NCBI GenBank assembly: GCA_005656395.1
Contig: SRSI01000012.1
Coordinates: 124,001-188,000 of the forward strand
Length of the DNA stretch: 64,000 nucleotides
Reading direction: 5' to 3'
DNA from: Strongyloides papillosus
Lineage: Eukaryota > Nematoda > Chromadorea > Rhabditida > Strongyloididae
A program made the position numbers and the translations under genes. Every line of letters starts with the position of its first letter. The stretch's first letter is position 1. Shown here piece after piece: positions 11,449 through 22,112 of this stretch. The notes under the pieces were generated by a model. That model ran no database searches, had not been told where the DNA came from, and saw only the letters and a list, made by a program, of their open reading frames with translations.

Positions 11449-13337
11449 ACTTTATCAAATAAAATTCATTTAAAATATTATTAATGTATATGATAATGTT
11501 GCTGTGTTAGTGTATTGGACCTTGTAAAATGAAGATATGAGATATAGAAACTTTTTTCAAAATAAACATTAATCCGTCATTAAGTATTCTATCTAATAAT
11601 ATTTACAGTTGTATATAAATTTATAATTCTTTCTACTTTAAATTATTTATACATAATCATTAATAAATAATAAATGATCATCATTTATGTACTCTTAAAA
11701 AATTGCTTTTGTAGATAAATATTCAAAACATTATAAATTTAAAGATGAAAGTTTATTTAAATTATGAAACTAATTGTATTTTGAGATGGAAATTTTGCAA
11801 AACTTTACATTTGCTTTAATTTTAGAAATAGTCACAATTTAGGGATACTTTTAAACAACTTTTACTTCAAAATTATTTCATCAAACTATTTATGTTTGTT
11901 TTGCTTAATTTTATGATGGTATAAATAAACTATAGACTGTTGTTGAAGAGGAAGAAAATAATAATGATGGTAAATAAGTACCTGCATTTAATCAAGACTG
12001 TTTTTTTAAAAAATTTAAAATCTGTGGTTATGATATTTATGATTATTTGTTGATGAAATTTCTTTGAAAATATAAATTTTAGGAAAAACTAATTAATGTA
12101 GACACTTCCCGTTTGTTCTATGCATCATTTATAATCAAAAAATGTTCTAATTTTAAAAGTTCTATATTGTATTATTTAAATTGTACTTTTGAATAATTTA
12201 ATAAAATTTAAAACCATTATTCAAGGAGCAGTGTTATAAATAACTTTATCACAAACAAAATCAATTGATTTTTAATTTGTCTATTATTTACTTTTCCATG
12301 ATTTTATCTCAATTTACTGAACATAATTTCCATGATATTTGTCATTTAAAGAATGATTTTTTTGATATTATTATTTATACGGGGAAAATAAATTTAATAA
12401 ATACGTGACTAATTGAAATAGTATTTGATGATGTAATATCTATTTTTTAGTATTATGTTAAAAATATAGAACTTTTTTAATTTATATCGGTAAAAAAGTA
12501 TAAAAATGTTTTAAAAGTTTACCTTCAAAGATAAAATTAGAGTATTTTCAATGCATATTAAAATAAATAACCATACATCCATAAACATAAAAAATTGTTT
12601 ACATTCATTATAGACAAAAAAACATTCATGGTAATATTTATTAAGAATAAATTAATTTTAAAATTACCAAAAAAGAAAGACAGATAATGATTCTCTAATT
12701 AACGTTTCATTAGGCAAATACTAATTAAATTTTAAAAAACCTCATAAATCAAATGTATTAAAAAGTATAGGTGTACAATAAAAAGGTTATAATATCAAAA
12801 ATCATTATAAAATTTGATTTATTTTTATACACCTAAGCTCCTTAAGTCCTCAAAATTTAATAAACCAATATATATTAAGTATTACATAATATATATTTAT
12901 TTCATCATTTGGTATTCGTCAAATAACCTTTTTGTAACTATACCCTTCAAAAAAAAAATATATATAAAGGTAGTTATTTATCATACATTATTTAATACAA
13001 TTTTTCAATGATACACTTAATTTTATTTTACCTTACTGTTACACCTTTACAAAAATTCTTTTTCCGTATTTTTCCTTTAAAGTTATATGTAATTAGTCAA
13101 GTGAGATGTAACATCAAAAAACAAGTTTTATTTTTTTATATATTAAATTAAAATAATTTATGAGAGTGTACATTTGGTTGTCTTACATTAATATTTATAA
13201 TATTTAATTATTATTTTGGCACTTTTAAACATGTGATCTTCGTTTAAAAATTTACTTTATAAAAGTGAACTGATACCTTTTCTAATTACCAATTTTATCA
13301 TTATAGATTAGTTCAAGGTAAAATATATATCAAAAAG
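11449..13337. other. Intergenic, AT-rich
   Basis: About 1.9 kb with no supported gene. A short open frame at 12814-13011 is built of Ile/Tyr/Lys codons in AT-rich DNA and was not accepted. No repeat or RNA gene was recognised. Confidence 0.45.
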
Positions 13338-13484
13338 ATGGATATTTATTCATTATTAAAACATACTATATATTTCTACATCTTAAGTGTTATGATATTA
13401 TCCGCTGAGGGAAGAAGACGATATGAAAATAATGAAAATCAAAATTCAAAATATTCAAGAGTTCTATTTAAAATTAGACGTTAA
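13338..13484 (+). CDS. Candidate small secreted peptide
   Basis: A 48-residue open frame starts at the ATG at 13338. The first 22 or so residues (about MDIYSLLKHTIYFYILSVMI) look like a signal peptide, followed by a basic cluster GRRR, then YENNENQNSKYSRVLFK and a final IRR. A signal peptide followed by GRRR and a short peptide is the form of some neuropeptide precursors, but no known family motif is present and there is no C-terminal amidation Gly. It lies 227 bp upstream of NDUFAF1 on the same strand. In DNA this rich in A+T a 48-codon frame can occur by chance, so this is a candidate only. Confidence 0.35.
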   Translation: MDIYSLLKHTIYFYILSVMILSAEGRRRYENNENQNSKYSRVLFKIRR

Positions 13485-13711
13485 TAATTACGTAGTAATA
13501 TCATTATCTTTTTGATAATCTATTTAAATAATTGTAAAATTATTCTGTACATTTTCATTCAAAATATATATAACTTGCATATTTTTTTTATTAAAAATAA
13601 ATTTTTTTGAACACTTTATGTTTTGTATCTTTGCACGAAATACTGATGTATTTTTTGGTATCTTATGTATGAAAAGTAGTAGAAATCTGAAGTGATGGAA
13701 GTTGTATAATT

Positions 13712-14752
13712 ATGTTATCGAGATCTAGTTTTTTATTTAGGAGATTAGCTACAAAGGCTTCTGATAATATTCCTACAGTTGTCCCTAAGGATGAATCCAA
13801 AAAACAAAATAAAATAAAGAAAAAAGAATACAAGGCCAAAGTTAGTAAAGCTACATTGTCATTGTTTGGTAATCGTCCTGCGGCACCTACCAGTCTGGCC
13901 TTTCCTAATAAAAAGGGTGAAGAAGGATATGATCCTGAAGTCCCTATAAAAGAACTTGTAAATGATGGTCCAAAAATTATTAAAGAAGAATTATCGGTAA
14001 TATAATCGTTCTCTTGTAATTCTGATAGATTAAATTTTTAGAAATTTATTCATGAAGCTAGTAGTTCAGCAAGCATTGAAAAAATACAATTGATTGAAGA
14101 TATAGGTATACTGAGACATGGTGATACAAAAATAGAATATCAGTTTAAAAAAGAATCAGATATGGATAAATGGGGAACAGGTTGTGATTCTGATTGGGGA
14201 AAAGGATTTTCAACGTGCTCCTTTAAGCTAACTGATGACAATACGGCAGTTTTTTCAGGGAATTTAGTTACACAAATACCCAGAGATGGGAAAGTAGAAA
14301 AAGCTGGTTGGGCTTCAATAAAAACAATAGAAACAAATGCTTTTATGAAGAAAAAATACCTCTCGAGGTGGTCGAATTATTCACATTTAATAATTAAATG
14401 TCGAGGAGATGGTAGATCTTACAAAGTTATGCTTCATGCACCCGGTCATATTGATTTAACATGGGGAGATACATTTTCTTACCCGCTTCATACACATGGA
14501 GGACCATACTGGCAGATAGAGAAAATACCTTTTTCACGGTTTTTCCATACAGTTTATGGAAGAATTCAAGATGTACAAGAAAAGGTTTATTTAAATAAAG
14601 TGTCTTCTTTTAGTATTGTTTTGATGGATAAAATCGACGGTCCATTTAACTTAGAAATTGATTTTATAGGAGTTACACATGACAAATCGCATCAAGAAAA
14701 ATCCGCATATGAATCATATGAATTGCCTATTTTTAACTCACAAGGTTTTTAA
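13712..14752 (+). CDS. NDUFAF1: NDUFAF1/CIA30, complex I assembly factor
   Basis: Two exons (13712-13996 and 14042-14752, 45 bp intron) encode 331 residues, close to the 327 of the human protein. The start MLSRSSFLFRRLATKA is a mitochondrial targeting sequence. A Lys-rich region follows, then the CIA30 fold from about residue 125, with WGTGCDSDWGKG, FSGNL, the block GDGRSYKVMLHAPG, and the C-terminal SFSIVLMDKIDGPFNLEIDFIGV, which match the conserved strands of the family. The protein acts in the matrix side of the inner membrane in building the membrane arm of complex I. Two AATAAA signals follow the stop (14757-14762 and 14795-14800). It converges with the small RRM gene ending at 14822. 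Confidence 0.93.
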
Positions 14753-14821
14753 CCAAAATAAATCCCATTTTATAAACTATAGTTTTTTAATTATAATAAA
14801 AAGAGTAACAACAACTAACAA

Positions 14822-15127
14822 CTATTTATTTTGATTTTGTAGTTCCATTATTTTAACAGGTACTCCATCAATTTTGATATTTGAAGCGCGGAGTACTTTA
14901 TCTACTGATTCTACATTTTCAAATTTAACCATAGCTTTTCCACCGTTTCCAACAGTTTGATCATTCTCAAAAAAACGAACTTCATCTATTTTACCAAATT
15001 TCTCTAGTGACGATATAATTTCCCTTGGGCCAGAAAACCACTGAAGATTTCTAACCATCACAACATTTTTATATGTTTTCGCAACTTGAGCAGCTGCTTT
15101 TACAATTTTTTTGACAGATTTCACCAT
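14822..15127 (-). CDS. Small single-RRM protein, SLIRP-like (copy A)
   Basis: Intronless, 101 residues. One RRM occupies residues about 20-95: RNP2-like VVMVRNLQW, and a degenerate RNP1 (GGKAMVKF) without the usual aromatic pair. The N-terminus (MVKSVKKIVKAAAQVAK) is basic and amphipathic and could target mitochondria. The pattern V-x-NLQWFSG, SLEKFGKIDEVRFF is shared with the neighbouring gene at 15770-16158 and with SLIRP, the small RRM partner of LRPPRC that stabilises mitochondrial mRNAs. The two look like old tandem duplicates. The missing RNP1 aromatics suggest altered RNA contact or a protein-binding role. Role and location are inference. Confidence 0.75.
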   Translation of the reverse strand: MVKSVKKIVKAAAQVAKTYKNVVMVRNLQWFSGPREIISSLEKFGKIDEVRFFENDQTVGNGGKAMVKFENVESVDKVLRASNIKIDGVPVKIMELQNQNK

Positions 15128-15769
15128 TAAAGAGATCTACAAATCATACTAGTAGTTTAAAAAAATCAAAAGTAACGATGATTAAAACACATAAACAAAA
15201 ACAGTATAATAAACAATAGTTGATATTTATAAAAAAAACAACTCTAAAATTTTACTATAAACCAATCCTAACACATTAAAATATGACAATTTTTTCTAAC
15301 AGAATAATTTAAAAATTTTTCAAGAAAAAATCCCCGCACAATAAATGATATTAGAACTCTGACAAAAAATAAAATAAACGGCTTCAATCCCCATATTTTG
15401 CAAACTTTAAGAATTTGTATTATATAAATTTGTAAATGATAGACCATTAATTTGACTTTATTACATCCTTAAAAAAGAATTTGGAAACCTTTAAAGTTGA
15501 AATTAAAGCTAGAAATACACTTGAAAATTTGGTTTCATAAATGTTAATTCAAATTTCTGGTACGAAATTATAGTTTTTTTCCAGGATAAATTTTATGTGT
15601 TGTTTATACATTAACTTTGTAAAAATTGTACCTTATTAATACCAAAAAAAATAAGAGTAATAAGGTCAAGAAATTCTATAGACATACAATAATTTGATTT
15701 TTATATCTCATCATATTAATTGCTCCAAATAGTATAGTGAACCAACCTCTTTGTCCTAAACCCATTAAA
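15128..15769. other. Spacer between the two small RRM genes
   Basis: About 640 bp between tandem same-strand genes. No open frame of note. A possible splice acceptor on the minus strand (GATTTGTAG, just upstream of the 15127 start) may be a spliced-leader site for the downstream copy. Confidence 0.4.
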
Positions 15770-16158
15770 TCAAAGATTTTTAGTCTTAAATTTTGTAGAA
15801 TCTTTAAAGTGGGGAACATGAAATTCAACATTTACAACATTTCCATCAATAACATGTGGTCTCTTTTGAATAGTCTCTAAAGCACTTTCAGGTCTTTGAA
15901 ACTGTATTGATGCGTACCCACGGTGAAGACCTGTCTCTGGATCAAAAAATAGTGAAACATCTTCTACTTCTCCAAATTTGCTAAAATACTTCTCTATTTG
16001 TCCTGAAATCAATGTATCATGTGACAGAAATAGTTACAAAACCTACCACTTCCGGTGATCCATTTTACATGCGTCAAATATACAACTCTGTTATCATCTC
16101 TAAAGTTTCTTATAGGTAATTTTGAAAAATTTCTCAAAAATATTTTTGCAGACTGCAT
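15770..16158 (-). CDS. SLIRP-like mitochondrial RRM protein (copy B)
   Basis: Two exons, 16158-16047 and 16002-15770, with a 44 bp intron; 114 residues. The start MQSAKIFLRNFSKLPIRNFR is a mitochondrial presequence. The RRM has RNP2 VVYLTHVKW and a good RNP1 (HRGYASIQF), with EKYFSKFGEVEDVSLFFDPE between them. Size, presequence and RRM layout match SLIRP (human 109 residues), which binds LRPPRC and protects mitochondrial mRNAs from decay. Only the second exon shows as a sizeable open frame; the first exon supplies the presequence and first beta strand. Compared with copy A at 14822-15127, this copy keeps the aromatic RNP residues. Confidence 0.82.
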
Positions 16159-17266
16159 TGTGAAATCGGTAAGTTAAAACAATAAAATTTCTCTCCTCAA
16201 CCGACTATTAACGATGTGTGTATAGTAACAGATATAGATGTCTGTTGGGGGGAAGTAATATATAATCTATAAAGAAACAATTTGGAGGAATGTATACGTC
16301 TATTCCAAATAATGCGATATTTCTTTGAAAAATTTTATAGAGTCTTCCTTAATTTTATTTATTTTTTTTACAGTATCTAATCTTGTTTTTAAGGGCGTAA
16401 TTTTTTTTACTCCTATTCATGAATTTAAATTTCTAGTTATTGTAGTTATTTTTATTTTGTTAAGTTAATTACTGTATCCCCAATTAGTATTTTTTAGTTT
16501 ATGATTAAAAAATACAAGAGTAACAAACAATTTTTGAAATTTACTAGGTTTACATACGATTTGCAATGCATATTTTTCTCCATCTAAAGTCTCTGCCTAG
16601 TATAATCCACTAATCTTTCCAAGTTCCTTCCCCACCCCCAGGAAATATGCACTTACTTCCGTCTTATTATACCGTAACATCATTAATAAAGACTGAATTT
16701 TCATCTATCCTATTTCATATGTCGTAGTAATATAATATTTTAAATAACTCCTTTGCAAAATTAAGCAAGCTGAAGAGATTAAAAAACAAATAATGAGTCT
16801 AGCTCCTTCCGGCAAGATATTTATTAAAAAACACTTCGCCAATCAGACATTTAGATGGATAAAAATCATGTTACATCATTATTTTCAATTACTCAATCTA
16901 CTAAAGTTTGTTATATTGAAACATAATGCTAACAATCTCTCAATGAAGCTTTTTATTAATTTTAAGGAGTGACATCTTTGTCAGATTTACTATTATATAA
17001 AAGAAGCGCACATTGAGCGTTGGAAAAAGACAGCGTCCATCTTACTTTTTCTCAGTATATATTTATAAAGTGCGTTACTCTTATCGTCTTATTGTATGTC
17101 TCTGTTTTACTATAGTATATTCTTTTTTTTTATCGTGTTTTTTTTAAGTTTGTTATTGAATTGGAATTTCCGTTCATTCTGCTTTTTTTTAAATTGTTGT
17201 GTAGGGTACTTTACATGTTCTAATTGATTTTTGTTTTTTAAGTTCTTTTATTTCGCAGATATCAGG
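16159..17266. other. Shared upstream region of copy B and the SR gene
   Basis: About 1.1 kb between divergent genes. The right part is richer in G+C than most spacers here and contains a textbook TATA box at 16994-17003; the bases after it probably include the transcribed 5' leader of the SR gene. An acceptor-like tttcgcag ends at 17258, 8 bp before the SR start codon, so the leader is either cis-spliced or replaced by a spliced leader. No protein gene is visible. Confidence 0.5.
16994..17003 (+). promoter_or_regulatory. TATA box upstream of the SR gene
   Basis: TATATAAAAG is a perfect match to the TATA consensus, followed about 20-30 bp later by a G+C-richer stretch that could hold the transcription start. 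It lies about 265 bp before the start codon at 17267. In DNA this AT-rich TATA-like words are common, so the call rests on the match being extended and on its place. Confidence 0.35.
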
Positions 17267-18566
17267 ATGGGAGAAAGAAGAGGTCCACCAAATATTTCTG
17301 GTTTGTACTCAGTTAAGGTATGTTTTTTTTGTTTCATCGTTTGTGAATCATAATCTTTTTTAGGTTGATAATCTGTCCTACAATACAACTCAACATGAAT
17401 TGAGAAGACTTTTTGACAAATATGGTGAAATAGGTGACATCCACATCCCAAGAGATAGAAATACAAGGCAAAGCAAAGGCTTCGGTTTCGTTAGATTTTA
17501 CGACAAACGAGATGCTGAGTATGCTTCGAATAAGTGTGATGGAAGAAGGGTTGACGGTAGAAGTATACGTTGTTCCCTGGCACGCTATGAAAGACCAATA
17601 GATGAGAGACCCAGGGGTGGTTATGGACGTGGACGTCGCGATAGGAGTCGGTAAGTTCAAAATCTTTTTCTTTCATTTCTCTGTTTCCCATATATACGAT
17701 TATTAACTGAGCCCTTTTATTTATGATATAAACTTGAATGTCAAAAAATATTTACCTATTTTTTGGCGACAATTAATGTAATTTAAAAAATATATTAACA
17801 GAAGCAGTGGTTCCCGAGAGTCGCTGTCATTTTTGATTCCGATATTCTACACATTGCCGCTTACCTTATTATACACCTAAATACATGTATTTTCCTGTAT
17901 GCAAGCCCGGTTCATAACTTTAGCTGTTTGATATTTGAAAAAAATGACTCACATATCTTATCTGATTAGGAGCCGTTGTAATAAAAAGTTAAAAGTGTTA
18001 TATAGAGTGTGTTGGCTGTGTACTGTTAAAACTTTGAGATTGTATTGGGGCCGGTATGCTGGGAAAACGCGAGTCACGGAATTATATACACATAGGGAAG
18101 ATTTTATTATCTTTGCTATATTGATATGATGAAACAAATAACTTGTGTTAAGATGGCATATAACTCTCTTTTCTTTTTTAGCTCACGTTCTGGTTCAAGA
18201 TCACCTTCATACAAAAGAAGACGATCCAGATCACGTAGTCCAATTCGTTCTCGCTCTAGGAGTCCGATTCGTTCCCGTTCAAGAAGTCCAATTCGGTCAC
18301 GTTCCAGAAGTCCAATTCGTTCAAGAAGTACCTCACCTGTAAAACGTTCCGTATCACCAAGAAGAAGTAGAAGTAGAGATTATTCAAGAAGTAGAAGCAA
18401 ATCTAAGTCTTTTGATGATAGACGTTCTGGTTCAAGATCTCGTTCTGTATCTGTTGATAGGAAAAGAGACTCGAGATCATCCAACGACAGACATGACTCA
18501 AGGAATTCAAATAGACGATCATCATCTCGTGAAAATGACAGAGATAGTAGTCCAAGTCATGATTGA
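17267..18566 (+). CDS. rsp-4: SR splicing factor, SRSF2/rsp-4 type
   Basis: Three exons: 17267-17317, 17364-17650 and 18182-18566; 240 residues. One RRM (about 14-92) begins [14 protein letters not shown], with RNP2 SVKVDNL and RNP1 KGFGFVRF, and shows the SRSF2-specific block [12 protein letters not shown] Gly/Arg hinge follows and then an RS domain with four near-identical RSRSRSPI units (18225-18330) and many more RS pairs. SRSF2 binds exonic enhancers and recruits U1/U2AF during splice-site choice; the RS domain is phosphorylated by SRPK/CLK kinases. The second intron, 531 bp, is unusually long for this genome and holds a G+C-richer block that could be a poison exon (see findings). AATAAA is at 18712-18717. 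Confidence 0.95.
17802..18053 (+). other. Candidate poison cassette exon inside the SR gene
   Basis: Within the 531 bp second intron, an acceptor (ttaacag) ends at 17801 and a donor (CCG|GTATGC) begins at 18054, bounding 252 bp that are clearly richer in G+C than other introns here. Joined to exon 2 the frame first continues as [10 protein letters not shown], itself RS-like, then reaches TAA at 17878-17880. Inclusion would therefore truncate the protein and expose the mRNA to nonsense-mediated decay. Several further stops lie in the block. Autoregulation by poison exons is known for SR genes in mammals and in C. elegans; that it operates here is inference. Confidence 0.4.
18225..18330 (+). 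repeat. 24 bp tandem repeat coding for RS units
   Basis: Four imperfect tandem copies of a 24 bp unit of the form agtccaattcgttctcg plus variants encode successive RSRSRSPI units in the SR protein. Differences between copies are mostly at third codon positions, so the protein repeat is selected. Confidence 0.7.
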
Positions 18567-20198
18567 TTTTTCAATTATTATGAACATTTTTTGAAGATTA
18601 CTTTTTCCATTTGGTTTTTAATTTTTTTTGTTTAAAATATTGTTTACCTACAATAATTTTTGTATAACTTTTTATGGAACTAACTTTTTAAATTAACATT
18701 TTGCTTGTTGTAATAAACATATACAAAAATAATATTTTTCCATGGTATTTACACTTTAAAATGTGGTAAATTCTTTTAATAATATTTTTGTTAGTCTTAT
18801 TTAGTACAAAAAAAGAATTAACAATAAAGCTGATACGGTTTTAATTAATTGAGATATAAGGTAAGGGCGGGTTCGAGGAGATTTGTTATTACCTTCGTTG
18901 CAAGATGTGGGATCTGTTGGTAAGAAGAGTCTTACATGTGTCTATGAAGTTTGTTATCTTGAGAATTTATGAACACAATGTTTTCCATAAATAAAGGGAT
19001 TTACAATTTTTTTGTTTAGGTATATTTTTTTATTTTCAATTAAATAATTCTGATTAAATAATATTAATTCTTTTAGTACAAAATGGAAAAATTTTCTATA
19101 ATATATTAACATTTAAATTATCTCTTAATTTTCTTTTTTTTAACTGATAAAACTTTCTATATATTTAGGACGTCATAAATCTTTTTATTCCCATTAAAAA
19201 AATTTAATTCCATTTACATAAAGTACCAATAGGGATCGTATTTATCTACATAGTATATAAATATATTTATTATTCAGATATTTTATGTATCCCTCAAATA
19301 AACAGTCTCATACATATAGTTGTTAGCTAATTTTTAAGTCATTTTCTACAATGTATAGTATTTTTATATACATTCTCTGTTTTAGTTTGATATTTCCTCA
19401 AAATGTATGCATATATGCATTTCAATTTTGATAAAAATAAATCTTTATGTTTACTGTTAATATTTATAATTTCTAAAAATAATTATTTTTTTTTATAAAT
19501 TAACAATGAATGCTTTTTTATGCTACAATACAAAAAAATATTATATATGATGTATTTTAAGTTAACAATTATTTTAAAAAATGTTTCTTTTTAATGGCAA
19601 ATATTAAATAAGTATGCTTTTTGCCATTTTTATTATACTTTTCCTACATAACTTTATTCTTATAAAACTTTAATATTTTCGTTCTTAAAATATCATTATA
19701 TGCTACTCTCTTCTTTTTTCTTTATATATGTTTCTTCTCAATACTTCTTCTATCAGTGAGTCAGATGACGTTTTAAGCAAAAGGACATGCCTCCGTATTG
19801 GTCTACACAAACCAAACATACATATTGGAAGGATGTGTAAGAGAAAAGAGAAATATATAAAATAGCATCTGTGTATAGATGTGTATATTTACAAATTTTA
19901 TGTGTTTTCCTATATCATTTATATAGAACTTCGTATATATTTTTATCTCACTCACATATTTAACTATTTATGGTTTAACTTAGCTTCTTTAAATACTTAT
20001 CAAAAATTCAATATTTCTTTAGTTCTCATTTTTATGTAAAGTTTTACCATCGACAATAAAATTTTTATCATTATTTCAAATTTACCAATATTATATACAT
20101 TCCTATTCTTTTCAGCTACATCTTAAAGAGTACTGCTGTTTTTTTATTCATAAAACAGAAAATTTTAGACAATTTTAATGAAGTAAATAATAAAAAGA
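18567..20198. other. Intergenic between SR gene and unc-18
   Basis: About 1.6 kb. It begins with the 3' UTR of the SR gene. A G+C-richer island at about 18840-18965 can fold into two hairpins (see findings). Near 19757-19771 lie TGAGTCA and TGACGT, matches to AP-1 and CRE sites, in a locally less AT-rich block about 430 bp before the unc-18 start. No protein gene is seen. Confidence 0.45.
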
Positions 20199-22112
20199 AT
20201 GGCATTAAAAATAACTGTACGAGATAGTAAGTATTAATGATAAAATATTTTATGATAAAGTTATTTTATTGACACGTGTCTGTGCTTAATCATTCGTACT
20301 TTTTGTTAAATATTATAAAAATCTAAAAAAAAAGTTAATAAAATGGATTATTCATTAATTTGATTATTTATAGAAATTGTCAATGATGTAATCCGACCAC
20401 TGAGAAAAACAGGAAAACAAGAGGGATGGAATGTTTTAGTTGTAGATCGTCTATCCATGAAAATGTTATCAGCATGTTGCAAGATGCATGATATCATGGA
20501 TGAGGGAATAACAATAGTAGAAGATATAAATAAAAGACGTGAACCACTAACGAACCTTGATGCTATCTACCTCATAACACCAACAAAAGATAGTGTTGAT
20601 AAATTGATACAAGATTTTACAATGAGACTTCAATACAGACGTGCACATGTTTTTTTCACTGAAGCATGTAACGATACATTATTTTCACATTTAAGTAAGA
20701 GTATTGCTGCTAGATATATAAAAACATTAAAAGAAATTAATATTGCTTTTACACCCTATGAAAGTCAAGTATATACTCTTGACTCCCCAGATACTTTCTT
20801 TTTATATTATACACCTGAAAAGCAAATACAATTAAGTATCAATCTTGAAAGAATAGCAGAACAAATTGCTACTGTCTGTGCTACATTAGGAGAGTATCCT
20901 GCTGTTAGATATAGATCTGATTTTGAAAGAAATGTTGAGTTAGCTCAAATGGTTGCTGCTAAGTTGGATGCTTATAAGGCTGACAATCCATCGATGGGTG
21001 ATGGTGCTGAAAAAGGAAGATCTCAATTACTTATTATTGATAGAGGTTTTGATGGTATTTCTCCAATATTACATGAATTAACACTTCAAGCTATGTGTTA
21101 TGATCTTCTTGGTATTGAGAATGATGTTTATAGATATGAAACTGGTGGTGGTGAGAGTGTTGATAAAGAAGTATTATTAGATGAGAATGACGATCTTTGG
21201 GTTGATAATAGACATAAACATATTGCTGTTGTCTCACAAGAAGTTACAAAAGGATTAAAGAAGTTTAGTGAACATAAGAAGATGCCTAGTGATGCTAAAA
21301 GTATTAAAGATTTAAGCTTAATGATTAAGAAGATGCCTCAATATCAGAAAGAATTAAATAAATTTAGTACACATTTTCATTTAGCTGAAGAATGTATGAA
21401 AAGATACCAAAGTGGTGTTGATAAATTGTGTAAAGTTGAACAAGATTTAGCTATGGGAATGGATATTGATGGTGAAAGAATTAAGGACCCCATGAAATTG
21501 ATGGTTCCTCTTCTTATTGACCCAAGTGTCAGACTTGAAGACAGATTAAGATTAATACTTCTTTATATTACAACAAGAAATGGAATTACAGATGAAACTT
21601 TAAATAAACTTCTTCAACATGCTAACATTAATTTGAGTGAAAAAGAAACAATAACTAATGCTTCACAACTTGGTTTTAATATAACAATAGATCAAGGAAA
21701 GAAAAAAGTATGGCAACCAAATAGAAAAGAACGTCGTGATGAAACATTCTATCAAAGTTCTAGATGGGTTCCAGTTATAAAAGATATACTTGAGGATGCT
21801 GTTGATGATAAGTTGGATGCAAAACATTTCCCATTCTTGAATGGTCGTCAGGCAAATCAACCCTATCGTGCTGCAACAAGTGCCCGTTATGGCCAGTGGC
21901 ATAATCAACGTGCTCAAAATCAACAATATAGAACTGGACCTAGACTTATTGTTTACATAATTGGAGGAGTTACATATTCAGAAATCAGAGCTGCATATGA
22001 AGTAACACAGACTAAAAAACCATGGGAAATTATTATTGGTTCTGATCAAATAATAACACCAGAAAAGTTCCTTAGTAATCTTCGTGATTTAAATAAACCC
22101 CGTGAACAATAA
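20199..22112 (+). CDS. unc-18: UNC-18/Munc18 syntaxin-binding protein
   Basis: Two exons, 20199-20226 (MALKITVRD plus one base) and 20374-22112, with a 147 bp intron; 588 residues against 594 for human STXBP1. The first exon is short but the junction restores the conserved VRDKIVNDVI start of domain 1. Long stretches match Munc18-1: [24 protein letters not shown] block, [58 protein letters not shown], and [10 protein letters not shown] near the C-terminus. SM proteins clasp syntaxin and drive SNARE-complex assembly at the presynaptic membrane. The matches favour the neuronal UNC-18 class over other SM proteins (Sly1, Vps33, Vps45). AATAAA is at 22181-22186. Confidence 0.96.

Noticed and set aside
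12814..13011. 65-codon open frame in the spacer before NDUFAF1
   Set aside because: Almost only Ile, Tyr, Lys and Phe codons; composition is that of the spacer.
18859..18890. ggttcgag resembling the T-loop (B box) of a tRNA
   Set aside because: The flanking bases do not form a T stem, and no acceptor, D or anticodon arm can be built around it.
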